Shown: positions 1-11,190 of the stretch, one piece after another
Numbering within the stretch: position 1 is the first letter of the stretch
Layout: each line of letters begins with the position of its first letter
Origin: Thelonectria olida
Lineage: Eukaryota > Ascomycota > Sordariomycetes > Hypocreales > Nectriaceae
Length of the DNA: 64,000 nt
Direction: 5' to 3'
Assembly (NCBI GenBank): GCA_020736575.1
Contig: JAGPYM010000021.1
Span: 372,001-436,000, forward strand
The notes under the pieces: generated by a model
Told to the model about the DNA's origin: nothing
The model's database searches: none
What the model saw: only the letters and a program-made list of their open reading frames with translations
Made by a program: the position numbers and the translations under genes

Positions 1-589
1 GCACGAGTCTCGCACAGATGGCCATTGGGTCTTCCTTCAAAGGGGTTTCGACAATGTTGAATGACTCTCCAGACCAGATGTTATCAATACCAACAGCAGT
101 TCGTTTGAACAGGGTAGGATATCGACCAGGGAGGTAGTCGGCAAGCTCTTGCAGGAGCTCCATTGCCGCAGGGTATGCATCGGGATGAGTTGCAACGCAC
201 TTGGGGCCACGTTCTGCGATGCGGGCAGCCTTCTCGGCGTGGTATTTGGGGAATTGGTTATCCAACTCAATCCACTCCTCGGGTTGAATCGATCGGAGAC
301 CCATCGTCACATTGTACTTGGGTCCATAGCGGAACGCGCGGTACGGGAGGGGCTTTGTGTTCTCGATCGACCAACCGGGGTATGGAGAAGGGACGGGCGT
401 TTTGAAAGGCTCTTGCTTCTCGGCCGACTTGGGAGCGTAGTTGGATTTGTTGGCCTTTGCAGCGCGGAACAGTTGCGAGGAGATGTTCCCGCTCAAGCGG
501 AGGTAGTACAGGACGCCTGAAGCAATGAAGAGCAGCAGGGCGGGCACAACAAAGGCCCGATGCTGGAGGGAGACGAGGAAGAATTCCAT
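1..589 (-). CDS. DUF3445 heme-dependent oxidative N-demethylase-like protein, copy A (3' end outside window)
   Basis: The frame is open from the ATG at 589 to the window edge, giving 196 N-terminal residues; the rest lies to the left. Residues 1-35 form a hydrophobic anchor (FVVPALLLFIASGVLYYL), as in ER-bound fungal oxygenases. After it comes the DUF3445 start: LPYRAFRYGPKYNVTMGL, then EEWIELDNQFPKYHAEK and the DNIWSGESFNIVE stretch. These align with the complete paralog at 8551-10080 (PYRPFRWNYHQTM, then DFWIELENTYKER). DUF3445 includes the alpha subunit of bacterial heme-dependent oxidative N-demethylase, which removes methyl groups from secondary amines; the fungal substrate is unknown. 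No intron is seen in the visible part, although the paralog has one just after the YHQTM motif. The family call rests on motif resemblance and on the paralog. Confidence 0.72.
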   Translation of the reverse strand, partial: MEFFLVSLQHRAFVVPALLLFIASGVLYYLRLSGNISSQLFRAAKANKSNYAPKSAEKQEPFKTPVPSPYPGWSIENTKPLPYRAFRYGPKYNVTMGLRSIQPEEWIELDNQFPKYHAEKAARIAERGPKCVATHPDAYPAAMELLQELADYLPGRYPTLFKRTAVGIDNIWSGESFNIVETPLKEDPMAICARLV

Positions 590-1352
590 GATGGGTCAAC
601 CAAGAGAGGAGTTCGGAAGGACAAATTGGGCAAGTCAGTATCCGAGAATTGTGCTTTCACAGCTCGTAGTAGATTGATAGTGAAGACTAGAACACAAAAG
701 TCTCGGGCCAAGTCTCCGTGGCTACTTGTGATAGTTATCAAAAGCTTCACACTGTCTGTTCCAATTGCACACAGCAGCCCACTAGACTCAATGGAGACAA
801 CCCGACATGTCCTCTATCTTCGGCTCTTCCCATTGACGGATTCGGATGCTCCTCTTAGACAAGATTGCCGATTGGCCGTGGGCATCAGAACAATGACGCT
901 TTATCGATAATGTTCTCCCAGATAGTCTACCCCGCAGTTTGGTCACGATCTCGACCCGGCAACCTTGTCCGAGATAGGGAATGGGATGCGGTTGATCGGC
1001 GTCTGCGGGGTTGACGCTGAGATGGTTGCATCTCGTCGAGATAGCGGGCTAGACTCGTCTTGGAAATGCTTTGAGGGCCGGAAACCATGTCAAGAAGGAG
1101 TAGGAAGAGACGATGCAGGCGTATTGCTGACAGGACCAATGTGGAAATATTCTCACTCTGCTTACTCGGATGTGTGAGAAGAGGCGTTCTGTAGAGCTTC
1201 AGAGGTTGAGTATATGAGGGCGTATTCCTCGTCATATAAGTCAAAGTATTATCATCAATCACTCTCAGTGACAATCAAGTCTCAGCTCATCCATCTCTCC
1301 TCAAACACACACTCATCTTCCCTCATAACTCCAAACAAAACACATCTTCATC
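590..1352. promoter_or_regulatory. Divergent intergenic region, DUF3445-A / cupin
   Basis: No credible gene is seen. The right half carries promoter features for the cupin gene: a CATATAAG box at 1233-1240 and a C/T-rich leader ending in ACATCTTCATC just before the ATG at 1353. The left half would hold the promoter of the DUF3445 gene. Confidence 0.45.
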
Positions 1353-1712
1353 ATGCCCACCGCCATGCAATACCACCCCAAGGCTCAGGCCAAGTTCGAC
1401 ATCCCTCTCCTCGCGGGTGACAACGCCTACCTCGGCGACATCTTCTCCAGCGACAAGACCAACGAGGAGAAGCCCATCTCAGCAGGCCTCTTCCGCCTCA
1501 AGAAGGGCGAGCCCCTGACATACACCTACAAGTACGACGAGATGAAGATCATCCTCGAGGGCGACTACACCATCTCCGACGAGACGGGCCAAAGTGTCAC
1601 CGCCACTAAGGGCGATGTCTTCTTCTTTCCTGCCGGCGCCACCATCACCTTCACGACAACCGACTACGGCCTGGCATTTTACGTCGGCCAGAGGAAGCAC
1701 AGCGACTTTTAG
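1353..1712 (+). CDS. Small single-domain cupin (EutQ-like)
   Basis: This is an intronless 119-residue protein. A cupin barrel fills it: GLFRLKKGEPLTYTYKYDE, the acidic turn IILEGDYTISDETG, then GDVFFFPAGATITFTT and GLAFYVGQRK. It resembles small fungal cupins similar to ethanolamine-utilisation protein EutQ. The usual metal-binding His pair of cupin motif 1 is absent (tyrosines and E/D are there instead), so metal-dependent chemistry is uncertain. No signal peptide is seen, so a cytosolic location is inferred. The start is well supported by the C/T-rich leader and the context CATCATG. Its role beside the DUF3445 gene and the Zn2Cys6 regulator is not known. Confidence 0.8.
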   Translation: MPTAMQYHPKAQAKFDIPLLAGDNAYLGDIFSSDKTNEEKPISAGLFRLKKGEPLTYTYKYDEMKIILEGDYTISDETGQSVTATKGDVFFFPAGATITFTTTDYGLAFYVGQRKHSDF

Positions 1713-1955
1713 ATGAGGGACTCGTGTGTTTAAATGGGAAATGGAATAGATCAACGACTCAACGAGCATGGCCACACTCAAGAGCTGCAATACAAATAGC
1801 TAGTCTACGATAAAACATGGATTCTTGCTGCCTCATCCTTCCGTCCGCCCAGAACCAACAAGCCGTAAAACACATTTCCTCGCCTGTCCAGATCGCGAAA
1901 AGCCCAATTCTTGAAGACGCATAACCTCGTAAAAAGAGAATTAAAAATATACTGC

Positions 1956-4044
1956 TTATCCAAACATTGTGCGGAGGTTGTTATCCTCCATCACATCAAC
2001 CCAATGAACCGTAGTGCATCCCGGCATCTCATCGTCGTATGCATCCCACACGGCTCTGATGAGCTTTTTGGCGACTTTTACGGGCTTTGGGGGCAAGCTG
2101 TTCTCCAAAATGCCGAGTCGGCCCATGATGAAGTGTCGCGCGTTGCTAATGTCGAGCGACAGTTGAGAGATTAACCCTGGCGCTAATCCTGTAGATGACG
2201 GCATGCAGATTCCATCGGGCGACTGTTGAAGAGGGCTCATAGAGTCGTAGAATGACCGGAGATGCTCATCCATGCTTCCCAGACCCGAGTTCCAAGGGAG
2301 ATCGAGAAGATCAAACGGCGCGCTCGTGTCAAAGCGAAGTCCCGTGCTGGCCGAGATGTACAGCAAAGGCTGGATGGCGCGACTTCCCGACGACGGCGGA
2401 ATATGCTCCATGACTCGAACCAGACGTAGGCTGAGCGGGATGATCCATTCTTCCCACGTGGCATCTCCCCCGTACAAGGTGGTAGAGTTGATGGGCAGTC
2501 TCAACGACACCAGCTCGGGAAAGGTTTGGTAGAGATGCAATAATGCTGCCAACTGATACGCCTCAGCAATCTTGGCAAGATGCATAAATGGAGTCTTCTC
2601 GTCCCCCGTGTCGTTCGTCTGGTGCACTGATGGAAAGTCCAGCTCCAATAAGTTCTCCTCCAGCTGTTGCGCTTGCGAGATTTCCTCCAGGGACATCTCG
2701 AAGTTGGTTCCCTCTTGTCGCTGCCGCCTCAGTTTATGGCGGTAGTTGCGACATAGCCGTATCGACTTGGTGAAGAGGCGCGACGTTGTCGTGGAGATGC
2801 CGGTCCATGGATGGATTTCGCCATCGACGCCTCTCCCAGTATTATTGCTCGGACGAGGACGTTGCTCTGCGGCGTCGGTGACCAGGGGACCGCCCTCACT
2901 CACGACTGCAAGGAGCATCTCGCAATACGTCAAGCACTTGTTGAAGAAGTGAATAATCTCGATATCCTTCTCGTAAAACCCTGCGATTCGTCGGTTAAGT
3001 CGTTCCAGGAGCAGCCTTGCCTCTCGGAAGAAGGGCAAGCCGAGTTGACTCGTATCGATCCAGCAAACGGTCGTTCCCACGCAAAACAAAGAGAACAAAA
3101 GTCCAGTGGGAACGGTATCCAGATGTACCCGAGCCTTGGTCGCCCTGACTTCGGCCTGAATCGACTCTGTGGCGGTGCGCATAAACCTGACGGCAGGTTG
3201 TCTCATGTGTGGCAGTCTCGTGGATAGGAAAGCAGCCGACATGCTCTGCAGCGAACTAAAGACAGACCTAGACTCGTGCCACAGCTCTGTGGCTAGTTGT
3301 CGGTTGAGATTGGTGGGTGAATCGAATCCCGACCATGCCGGGCAGACTTGCTCAAACCAGTTGGTGATCAAAAGAGACGACGTGTCTGTGATGGGCGTCG
3401 TCATGAAGACGGGGACCTGGGTGAAGAGCTGTGTGGAGATGCGCGTCGAGGCAGCGACATCTTGATCTGAGTCCGATGCTGCGGTACTCGAAGTCCGTAA
3501 CCTTGGAGTTTGTATCATGACATCCGATTGAGCGACCATGGGCACCAGGCTAGTTTGTCCAGTGTCTTCACTGACTGGCGGGAGTCGTTCTATGGGGGTT
3601 TGCTCATCGCTCCCACTCGAGATGGATGGCAAACTCACTTCGCTTGAGACGGATCCCGCATGCCGAGATCTCCGGGGGAGAGGTTCCGTATCTTGGCCGG
3701 CAGCAACAAGCGTAGTAAACTCGGATATGTTGGCGCCATCGGGGAGATCCAGCGAGGGCTCCTTGGTGCCTGGTTGGTGTTTGAACGACCACTTAAACTC
3801 CCTCCAGTAACCGCCGCACTTGATTCCTTTGCGCGTGCATCTCAGACATTCGGGTCGCGTCTCGTCACATTTTGTCTTTTCTGCAATGTCAGCCGAGGGC
3901 TCACTGGCAGCTTCAGAACCAGAGCCATACGTGTTTGGCCTTACACGTCACGCATCCCGAGCGGGATCGCGGATTTGCTCCAGCCCTCCCCTTGTACGCG
4001 GTGAGGCTGCTGTTGTCGTGTTTGGCTTGTCTTTTGGTGGGCAT
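1956..4044 (-). CDS. Zn2Cys6 transcription factor A
   Basis: Two exons are inferred (4044-3931 and 3875-1956) around a 55-bp intron, giving 677 residues. Exon 1 starts MPTKRQAKHD and carries the first cysteine pair (SGCVTCKAKH). After splicing the zinc cluster reads CVTCKAKHTKC, DETRPEC, LRCTRKGIKC, which fits CX2CX6CX6CX2CX6C. The acceptor was fixed by this spacing: the nearer AG gives a wrong frame, while AAAAG gives CKAKHTKCDE. A Ser/Thr-rich linker follows, then a fungal-specific regulatory domain in the C-terminal 450 residues (HPWTGISTTTSRLFTKSIRL; end VHWVDVMEDNNLRTMFG). It is clearly paralogous to the factor at 6085-8320, with matching cluster residues, matching intron position and a similar C-terminus. 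It likely acts in the nucleus; targets are unknown. Confidence 0.85.
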
Positions 4045-6084
4045 TATTTGGCCCCTGGGAAACGCGAAGAGGTGATGGCGAGATTACGGGGGTTGGTTTG
4101 GAATGGGAGTGAATGAGTGGGGGAAGAAATGGAAGATATAAATAGAAAGAAGCCAAGAGCGTGGGAGCGATTTACAAGCAGCGATGGGCCTCTTTGTCTT
4201 TGATTCAACGGCAACACAAGGTGATGGCGATTTATATGGATGAGGCAAAAGAGAGAGTTGGGACCGGGATACGTGGGAAATGCGGGGAAATGCAGAGCTT
4301 GCGGACGTGCATAACGACTATCTCGACTATCCCTTATTGAGAAGAGTGAGGCCAAGCCATGGTAGCACTGATAAGCGTCCGGAGTTGGTTCGTCGATCTC
4401 GGCATCCAGCATCCAAGGCAGCGCCGCTATATGACTAACGAGGCCGGTGGCGTCGTCCACGTGCGAGTCCCGAGGAGACGAATCTAATGCAAAGATTGTC
4501 ATCTCTTTGCCAAAAGCCGGCAGTGGTGCATCTTGGACTTCACCATCATGTTTGGGGTGCCGGTGCTAACATCTGGATGCGAGCTGGGTGTGTCTCGGGA
4601 TTATTTCATCTCGCTTCCCATTGGATCCCGGGACGCGAACATATCGACATGGACATGGTCAGTGATGCCTGTCGGGGGGAGGCGAGCAAAACACGGGGAA
4701 AATACCGACAATTCCGGTCGCAGGCTTTGCAAACGGGAGAATAGGGGTTGGGATACAGGGAGCTAGGCACAGGAGAGATGACAGCCCTATTAATAGCTGT
4801 AAGGTCTAGAGAAAACAAAGAAGTTGACGCCGGATGGTCTTGAGACTGACTCGATCTGTTGTGCCACCATAATGAGATGGGCACATAGTGTCATGCTCCT
4901 TTGCCACTGGCATTCTAGTCTGCATTGTGGCCGCGACTAGAAGGATAGGCTTTCGTGCGGGGTATCGTATAAGCGACACGGTGCAAGACACCGATAACTC
5001 CGGCTGTATGCTCAACTCACTATAATCGCTTCGCTAGTTTTCCGTAGTCTGGTCCCAGGTGTTCTCGTAGTCTCGGTATTGAGGGCCAATACTATCACAA
5101 GCATTCAAGCCATTGGGTGTTGAGTGTGTCCTGGTCAGATGGATTTCATGGCCTTAGGATAACGAATGCCGGGATCGGACAGACCAAGCCTCACGACACG
5201 TGGGGGTCTTTGACGGGACAGTGGCGCGCGTAACGTCGCTCATCATTCATTTCCACTGCGCCTGCTTCACTCGGCGAAGGCAGTGTGTCACCAATCATGA
5301 ATAATTGGCTTTGAAGGTGTCGTATTGCATCACGGCAGTGCTACAGTGAATAGTCATCATCAGTAATCACCAAAGGACGGGTGTCATCGCAAGACCGGTG
5401 GCTTGACAGTGACAGATAGTCTTCAGATAATCGTTCAGGCTGCCGGTTGGGTGGCACATCCTCCAGCGAGGCTAGAAGAACAGAAGAAGCAATGACAGAA
5501 GAATGCCTTCCTCGCAGCCCAATCTCAGCCTAGCACCGGCCATTATATCTGCGGCAGTATCTACGCGTCTTCGAGCCCGCGTGATCAGCAAAGATACTAA
5601 CCTGACACTTCTCCCTCACTCCCAGGACAACACACAAGAGGCATCTGACCCCGTCGGCAAAGCAAACCCGATACGGAATGGTCTCCCTGCAACACCCCAG
5701 CTTCAGTGTGGGGAAGCATAGCGGGGGAGATAGCGGGAGGAGGCGAAGCCGCGAAGCCGGGCCAGTCAAAGCCCAAGGGATTATCGTTTGGGGGAGAGAA
5801 ACGCCCTGAGCCTGGGCCCGTCCTGTTATCTATGGCCGCGTCCTGATCCCTCTCGCTCTACACTCGCTCACTTCTCGGGGTGTTTCCCCTATCTCAGCGC
5901 CCTGGCAAATGGTCAATCAGCCAGATAAGGAACCGCCGTTGCTGGGCTTTTTTCCTGTCATCCGGTCGGTTCCTCTATTCAAGCTCATTTTCGGATAATA
6001 TCTATTCGTACATGGTTCGGATGCAGGCAGGGTTCGGAGAGAAGACGTGGATGACATAATCGCCAACAACTGACAGTGTTAGCC
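4045..6084. promoter_or_regulatory. 2-kb divergent spacer between paralogous regulators A and B
   Basis: No supported gene is seen; the small reading frames here show no family features and no codon bias. The spacer separates two head-to-head Zn2Cys6 genes, so it should contain both promoters. CACGTG boxes occur near 4457 and near 5198. Regulator A has a TATA-like GATATAAATAG near 4135, about 90 bp upstream of its ATG. Confidence 0.4.
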
Positions 6085-8320
6085 ATGCGTCGGATATCGC
6101 GATCGAGAGGTGGTTGTGCGAGGTGTAAGAGCCAACATGTACGTCTTGTAAATGAATTTGTGTCTTCTCGTGCTTTGAATTCAATCACAATCCTACCTTT
6201 TCTTTTTTTACATGCATCTCCAGTATTTCCTCTCTAACCAACGTATAGATGAAATGTGACGAAGAGCGACCTGCTTGCGGCCGCTGCGTACGTGCAAAAG
6301 CCCAATGTCCCGGATACCAAAAAGCCATTCGATGGTCTAGAAAGCACGAGTTTCTCTCTGAGAATGAACCCGCTCAACAAGAAACCCAACTCCCCAGTCC
6401 GACAAGGTCATCCGTGATCCCCACCGAAGCAGGCAGTCTACTGTCGATCACAGAAGAGGACATCACAGGCTTCGCCAGCGACTTGATATCGCACAAGAAT
6501 TATGATGGTATGGGTGAGTCTGAGCTTAATGTCAATGATTGGCTTGGAGATTTGGTATCGTTTGGCTTCCCAAAGCCGCCTTCGGAGTTGGGTTCGTCTC
6601 AACACATCACAGTGGATGAGCATGCGTCACAATCCACAATATGGCTTCGCCCAGCCAACGAAGTTGATTTTGGTTCGAATCCGCAAACTAATTTAGCAGA
6701 AGATGATGGCAACCTACTCCAGTTAGATAAGGCCAGCATCAAAGAAACAGAGGAACAGCCTGATATCACCAAGGGGGCCATTTCATCGCCAGTTGCGGCT
6801 TCAATATTACCAGGTCTGACCGACACGTCGACGCTCCTGTCGGATTTCTATTTCCAAGAGACAGCCGGCATATTCTCCGTCTACGATGGCGGAATGAACC
6901 CCTTTCGCTCTCTCGTTGCTCGCCTCTGGACGCAGTCCCGTGCCATCTTCTGCGCAATGCAGAGCATGGCCGCCACGGGGCTCGAAAGCCTGTACCCTTT
7001 TCTCGGACCCATCGGAAAGCAGCATCGGCAGGAAACGGTCGATATCCTCATGGCCAATGAGGATTGCGACGAGACGTCGCTGTTGGCGTTGTTGATGATC
7101 GGGGCTTCCTCAAGCTGGCACGATCCGACAGACAGCGGCGTCTCTCTGTTCAATTCCTTTCAAAATCGCATGCAGAGGGCCATAGCGCGGGAATACTTCC
7201 TTGAAAACAGTAACAACTATAGGTTTTTTGACGAATCTTTGGTGTATTGGCAGATGCTGTTGTCGTTTGTCGTGGATGACTTTAAGATGGGGTCATACCA
7301 GATGTGGGCTAATCCTTTGTAAGCCACCATTCACCCTTCAGACTCCAACTCTGCTAAATTGAAGACAGATTGGGCCCTGTTCAGGGACCTTCTATCGACA
7401 TGCAAGCACCTCATCCATGGACTGGTGTCGGACATGAAGTCCAGAAGATCCTGTGCGACATTGGCCGACTCGTTCGATCCCAGCGGCAGCAGGCTCGGTT
7501 GCCTGTCACAATTACCCAGGGTCACGTAGACCGTCTTCAGAACAGCATCATCAAAGCCTTTGAGCTGGAAGGCCGGTTATTGCAACTGTCACTCCCCTCG
7601 GAAGACCGCATCATCAACCCAGAAGACGGCAACACACCAGTTCAGCATCTGGTTACGCTAGCGCAGGTGTACAGGCTAGTAGGCCTGCTACAAATCTACC
7701 GCATCTTCCCAGACATACTGTGGCAAAGATTGCAATCATCGCCCTCCGAGCTGGGGCCCGATTTGCGGTCATTTTTTCAACTCGTCTGCCGCCATGTCAC
7801 GCCGTGGGATACCGACAGGGGACATTCGACGCAGAATCTCGCACGACAAGACCTTGGCAGCTGGCTGACCATGTTTGCCCTGAACATATTGAATCTGTTT
7901 CAACAGATGCCTGTTGAGTCTGGGACGCGCGCGTTCCAGCCGTTCTTGCTCGTTGCTTGTGGCAGCGAACTGCGAGTGCCGCCTCGAGCCCGAACCGCGG
8001 AACAAGAGTCGTTTCATCCTCAACACGCCCCAAAGTGTCCCGAGATGGCCTCTAGTTCCGATTTTGTCCCCGAGATATCTCTCAGAGCGGTTGAGATTCT
8101 GCGAGCCCGAGGGATGGTGTTGGGACGCCTGGAGACTCTATCTCATCTCCTCCCGCCAAAACCTCACAAGCAATGCATATTCGTCGTTAAGGAAATATGG
8201 AGGAAGATGGATGCACTCTCTTCGGCAGTTCCAAGGGGAGAGTTTCCTGTTGGGTCACAGGATTCAGTGTTTTGGATGGATATCATGATAGAAAATGGAT
8301 GGGAAACGATCATGGGATAG
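6085..8320 (+). CDS. Zn2Cys6 transcription factor B
   Basis: Three exons are inferred (6085-6138, 6249-7318, 7369-8320; introns of 110 and 50 bp), giving 691 residues. The short first exon encodes MRRISRSRGGCARCKSQH and joins MKCDEERPACGRCVRAKAQC, so the cluster reads CX2CX6CX6CX2CX6C. The second intron was placed so that AATCCTTT joins ATTGGGCC in frame. The C-terminal domain matches regulator A: HPWTGVGHEVQKI, the helix FFDESLVYWQMLLSFVV and the end VFWMDIMIENGWETIMG. An in-frame TGA at 6052 supports the ATG at 6085. The neighbour downstream is the complete DUF3445 gene in tail-to-tail orientation, separated by 230 bp. Regulation of that gene is an inference from position only. Confidence 0.86.
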
Positions 8321-8550
8321 CATTCATGGAGTACATACTCAGATTGCATCCTCGTCGAATGCCTTCCAATGTAATAAACCTATATCGCAACGCCCAACGC
8401 AATGGTTGTGGTGTGTCATCAACGTCGTCTACATTCCTCATTCATCGTTACTGATCAGAATCACTTTACTCGCTAACATTCGGGCATTATACCATGAACC
8501 AAATCACCTCAGCCCAACACATCACACGACCCCCTACGAACTGGTCCTCA

Positions 8551-10080
8551 TTATTCCACTATCCATTTTCTCTCCCAGCCCTGGAAGAACGGATTCTCGT
8601 CCAAAGTCGTCACGGTCCAGTCTTTCTCAATCAAACCCTGCTCAATCTGCCATCGCTCATATTCAGCCAAGGTAGGTTTCGCAACGTGCTCAACATGCCA
8701 AGTACCCTTATACTTCATCAAATTCTCCTTCCCTTCATTCAAAATCTTCAAGACAATCGAGGGAATGTAGGGCTCGTCTTTGAATTCCGACACAGGCGTG
8801 AAGAGAGCCTTGAAGTTGAAGACGATGCCGCCAGAGAGGGGAAGTCGCCGCAGGGTCTGCCAGTCTACACGCAAGTGAAGTTCTTCTGGCTTCAAAGATG
8901 GGCTTTGAGTCTCCCGATGGCTCCAGTCGGGATGATCAGCAGGCAAAAACAAAGGCTGTCCAACTTCGAGGCCCCATGATCCTCGCTGGATGGGATAGTT
9001 CGCGGGCATCTTGGTGAAAAATCTGGAAGGTGTTAGTCTTATCTTCTCTAAGTCACAGCAGGAGTCATCCATACCTATCCATGCTGAACTCCATCTTCTC
9101 CTTATAGTCAGGGACAGTTTTGTGAATGCCAGGCAGGCCAAGACCCATCTTCTCGCCGAGGTTCCACCCAACAGACGAGCAAATCACGCCAGCTCGGAAA
9201 CAATACCGGCCAGTATCAGGATCTCGAAGAGTAATGGCAAAATCTTCAGGAACGTTGTTCAAGAGCACAATGAGTGGCTCCGTTCTGGTAAGATCGGTCT
9301 CGGTGTTAAAGACCTTGTTGACGAAGGTATTGCCGCAAAGTTGGAATAAATGAGGGTACCGGGCGCAGAGAAATTGCAGCACCATTTCCATGAGCTCTTT
9401 GCATGCAAGTTCTGAGCCGGGTAGAGCCTGAAGCACGCTTGCGCCATGCTCCTTGTAAAGAGCTTGACGCTGTCCGATTCTTTCCTTGTACGTGTTTTCC
9501 AATTCAATCCAAAAGTCGGGCTCCATCTTCTTGAATGCTGAATTTATGTGAGCCAACATTCGTGTAATCAGTTTCATCTGGACGTACACATTGTCTGATG
9601 GTAGTTCCATCGGAAAGGTCGATATGGCCGAGGCACAGCTTTGTCGATGTCAAAGTTGGCGAGCGGCGAAGGCAAAGGAATGCCAGACAACTTTGCATAG
9701 TCTGGGAAATCGCCTAGGCCACGAACCTCACCCACGCTGAAGCCGCTAAACACATAGCGAGAAGGATCGGCAGTGCGATAGTTCTGGTCCAGCTTGAGAA
9801 TTGCAGACTTTGGCGACGTAGATAAATCGACAGACTTGGATGGGTCTGCGCCTGGAAGCTCGCCTCTCTGCGACGGTGGGAATACCCTCACATATTCTGC
9901 TTCTTGGGTCCTCTTGGACTGATCTTGCTTCCTGGACGGGGCCAGATCTGAGATGCGGCTAAGCAGCTTTCGGTTGCCGAGCAGAGCATGCACAATGACC
10001 GAGAAAGCACCCACAGACAGCAAAACGCCAAGAAGAGCAGGGGCCAGGCCCAGTTGGGCAACATCAGAGAGGACAAGCAT
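8551..10080 (-). CDS. DUF3445 heme-dependent oxidative N-demethylase-like protein, copy B
   Basis: Three exons are inferred (10080-9588, 9537-9075, 9022-8551), with introns of 50 and 52 bp, both GT-AG. The product has 475 residues. It opens with a membrane anchor (APALLGVLLSVGAFSVIVHAL), then a Lys/Arg-rich linker. The DUF3445 domain runs from about residue 150 (PYRPFRWNYHQTMSFKKMEP) through NVPEDFAITLRDPDTGRYC, GVICSSVGWNLGEKMGLG, IHKTVPDYKEKMEFSMDRFF, QPLFLPADHPDW and LHLRVDWQTLRRLPLSGGI to the end. The family includes the heme-binding subunit of oxidative N-demethylases that release formaldehyde from secondary amines. In fungi the substrate is not established. The anchor suggests the ER face, as for P450s. 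It lies between regulator B and an ammonium permease gene. Confidence 0.8.
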
Positions 10081-11190
10081 GTTGGTCGGGTCTTCTAGCG
10101 TGGGTTACTCGCTGGAAGATGGACGACCGGTGGAGATAAGACGAATGGCTTCAAGGGAGAAACGTAATCGTATGAGAAGACATCACGTAGCTTTTTATTA
10201 ATTCTTATTGCTGAGAGAGACATCATCTTCATTCTTTGAGCCACGAGATAAACGGTTGCGAATGGCTACAAGATGCGACTGACGATGCAGATGACCTCCA
10301 AGACAGTAACTCTCCCGTCAATCGAGACCCAAATAGGACATGTTATGAGAGACGCCGGCAACCAAGAGAAATGTCAGGACCGACTTACTTGCTCTGGCTT
10401 AGGGCTCCTGGGAGAAACGCGGGGTAGTGAGGGCATGGTCTCCTGTGATCAACACCACAAAAGCCACTTATTGGTTGGGTGTGAGATAAAGGAAACGCCA
10501 CCAGAATCTATCGACGAGCCATCCCTGCCAGGTATTCGTTGATATGCTAACCGGATGTAGATAATCTTTGAGGACGGCATCCCCGCAGCCCTTGTACAAC
10601 GATAACAAGATTATGAAGGGGTGTGGTAAGAGTGCGTGCTGGGGGAAGATTCAGGGGCAGCCTGGGTCCTTTGGATACCTCCCGTGGCTGTGTTGGACGC
10701 AGACCAGGCAATACTTACGTGGCAGTCGACATGGAACCGAGGCCGGGAAGAAACAGGATCCCATTGTCCGCCCAGGCCGAGAGTCTGTCACAAGCGGGAG
10801 CCAGGAATGACGGGCTCACGGAGGCAATCTAGAAGCAGAAGCAGGCATGTTTCAGTGGACCTTCGTTTCAGTCTTCACTCGTACGATAGATAACAGTTCA
10901 TCTTGGACATTTCATCAAGGGATCTCGCCAGAACGAGATGACTCCTTATCAGACACGTGCATTGCAATCTCAGATTCAATCAACCCTGGCATCTAGCTAG
11001 TCCTAAAACCACATAATGTGAGGCTCGCTCGGTAATTAAGCATAAAATGACATATTGGCAGGTAACTATCGCTACGTAGGTATCTATAACAATTCACAAA
11101 CGGGGGTATGTCGAGCAGAAAAAGCATTCTCTATGATAGTGAAACCAGGACACACACGCAATCCTCCAAATCCTCAGGTAGCGCAATGGC
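10081..11190. other. Intergenic, no gene recognised
   Basis: Only short unconvincing reading frames are present. The left end should carry the promoter of DUF3445 copy B (leader of about 100 bp with CTAGAAGACCCGACCAAC next to the ATG). The right end is the 3' flank of the permease gene. Confidence 0.4.
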
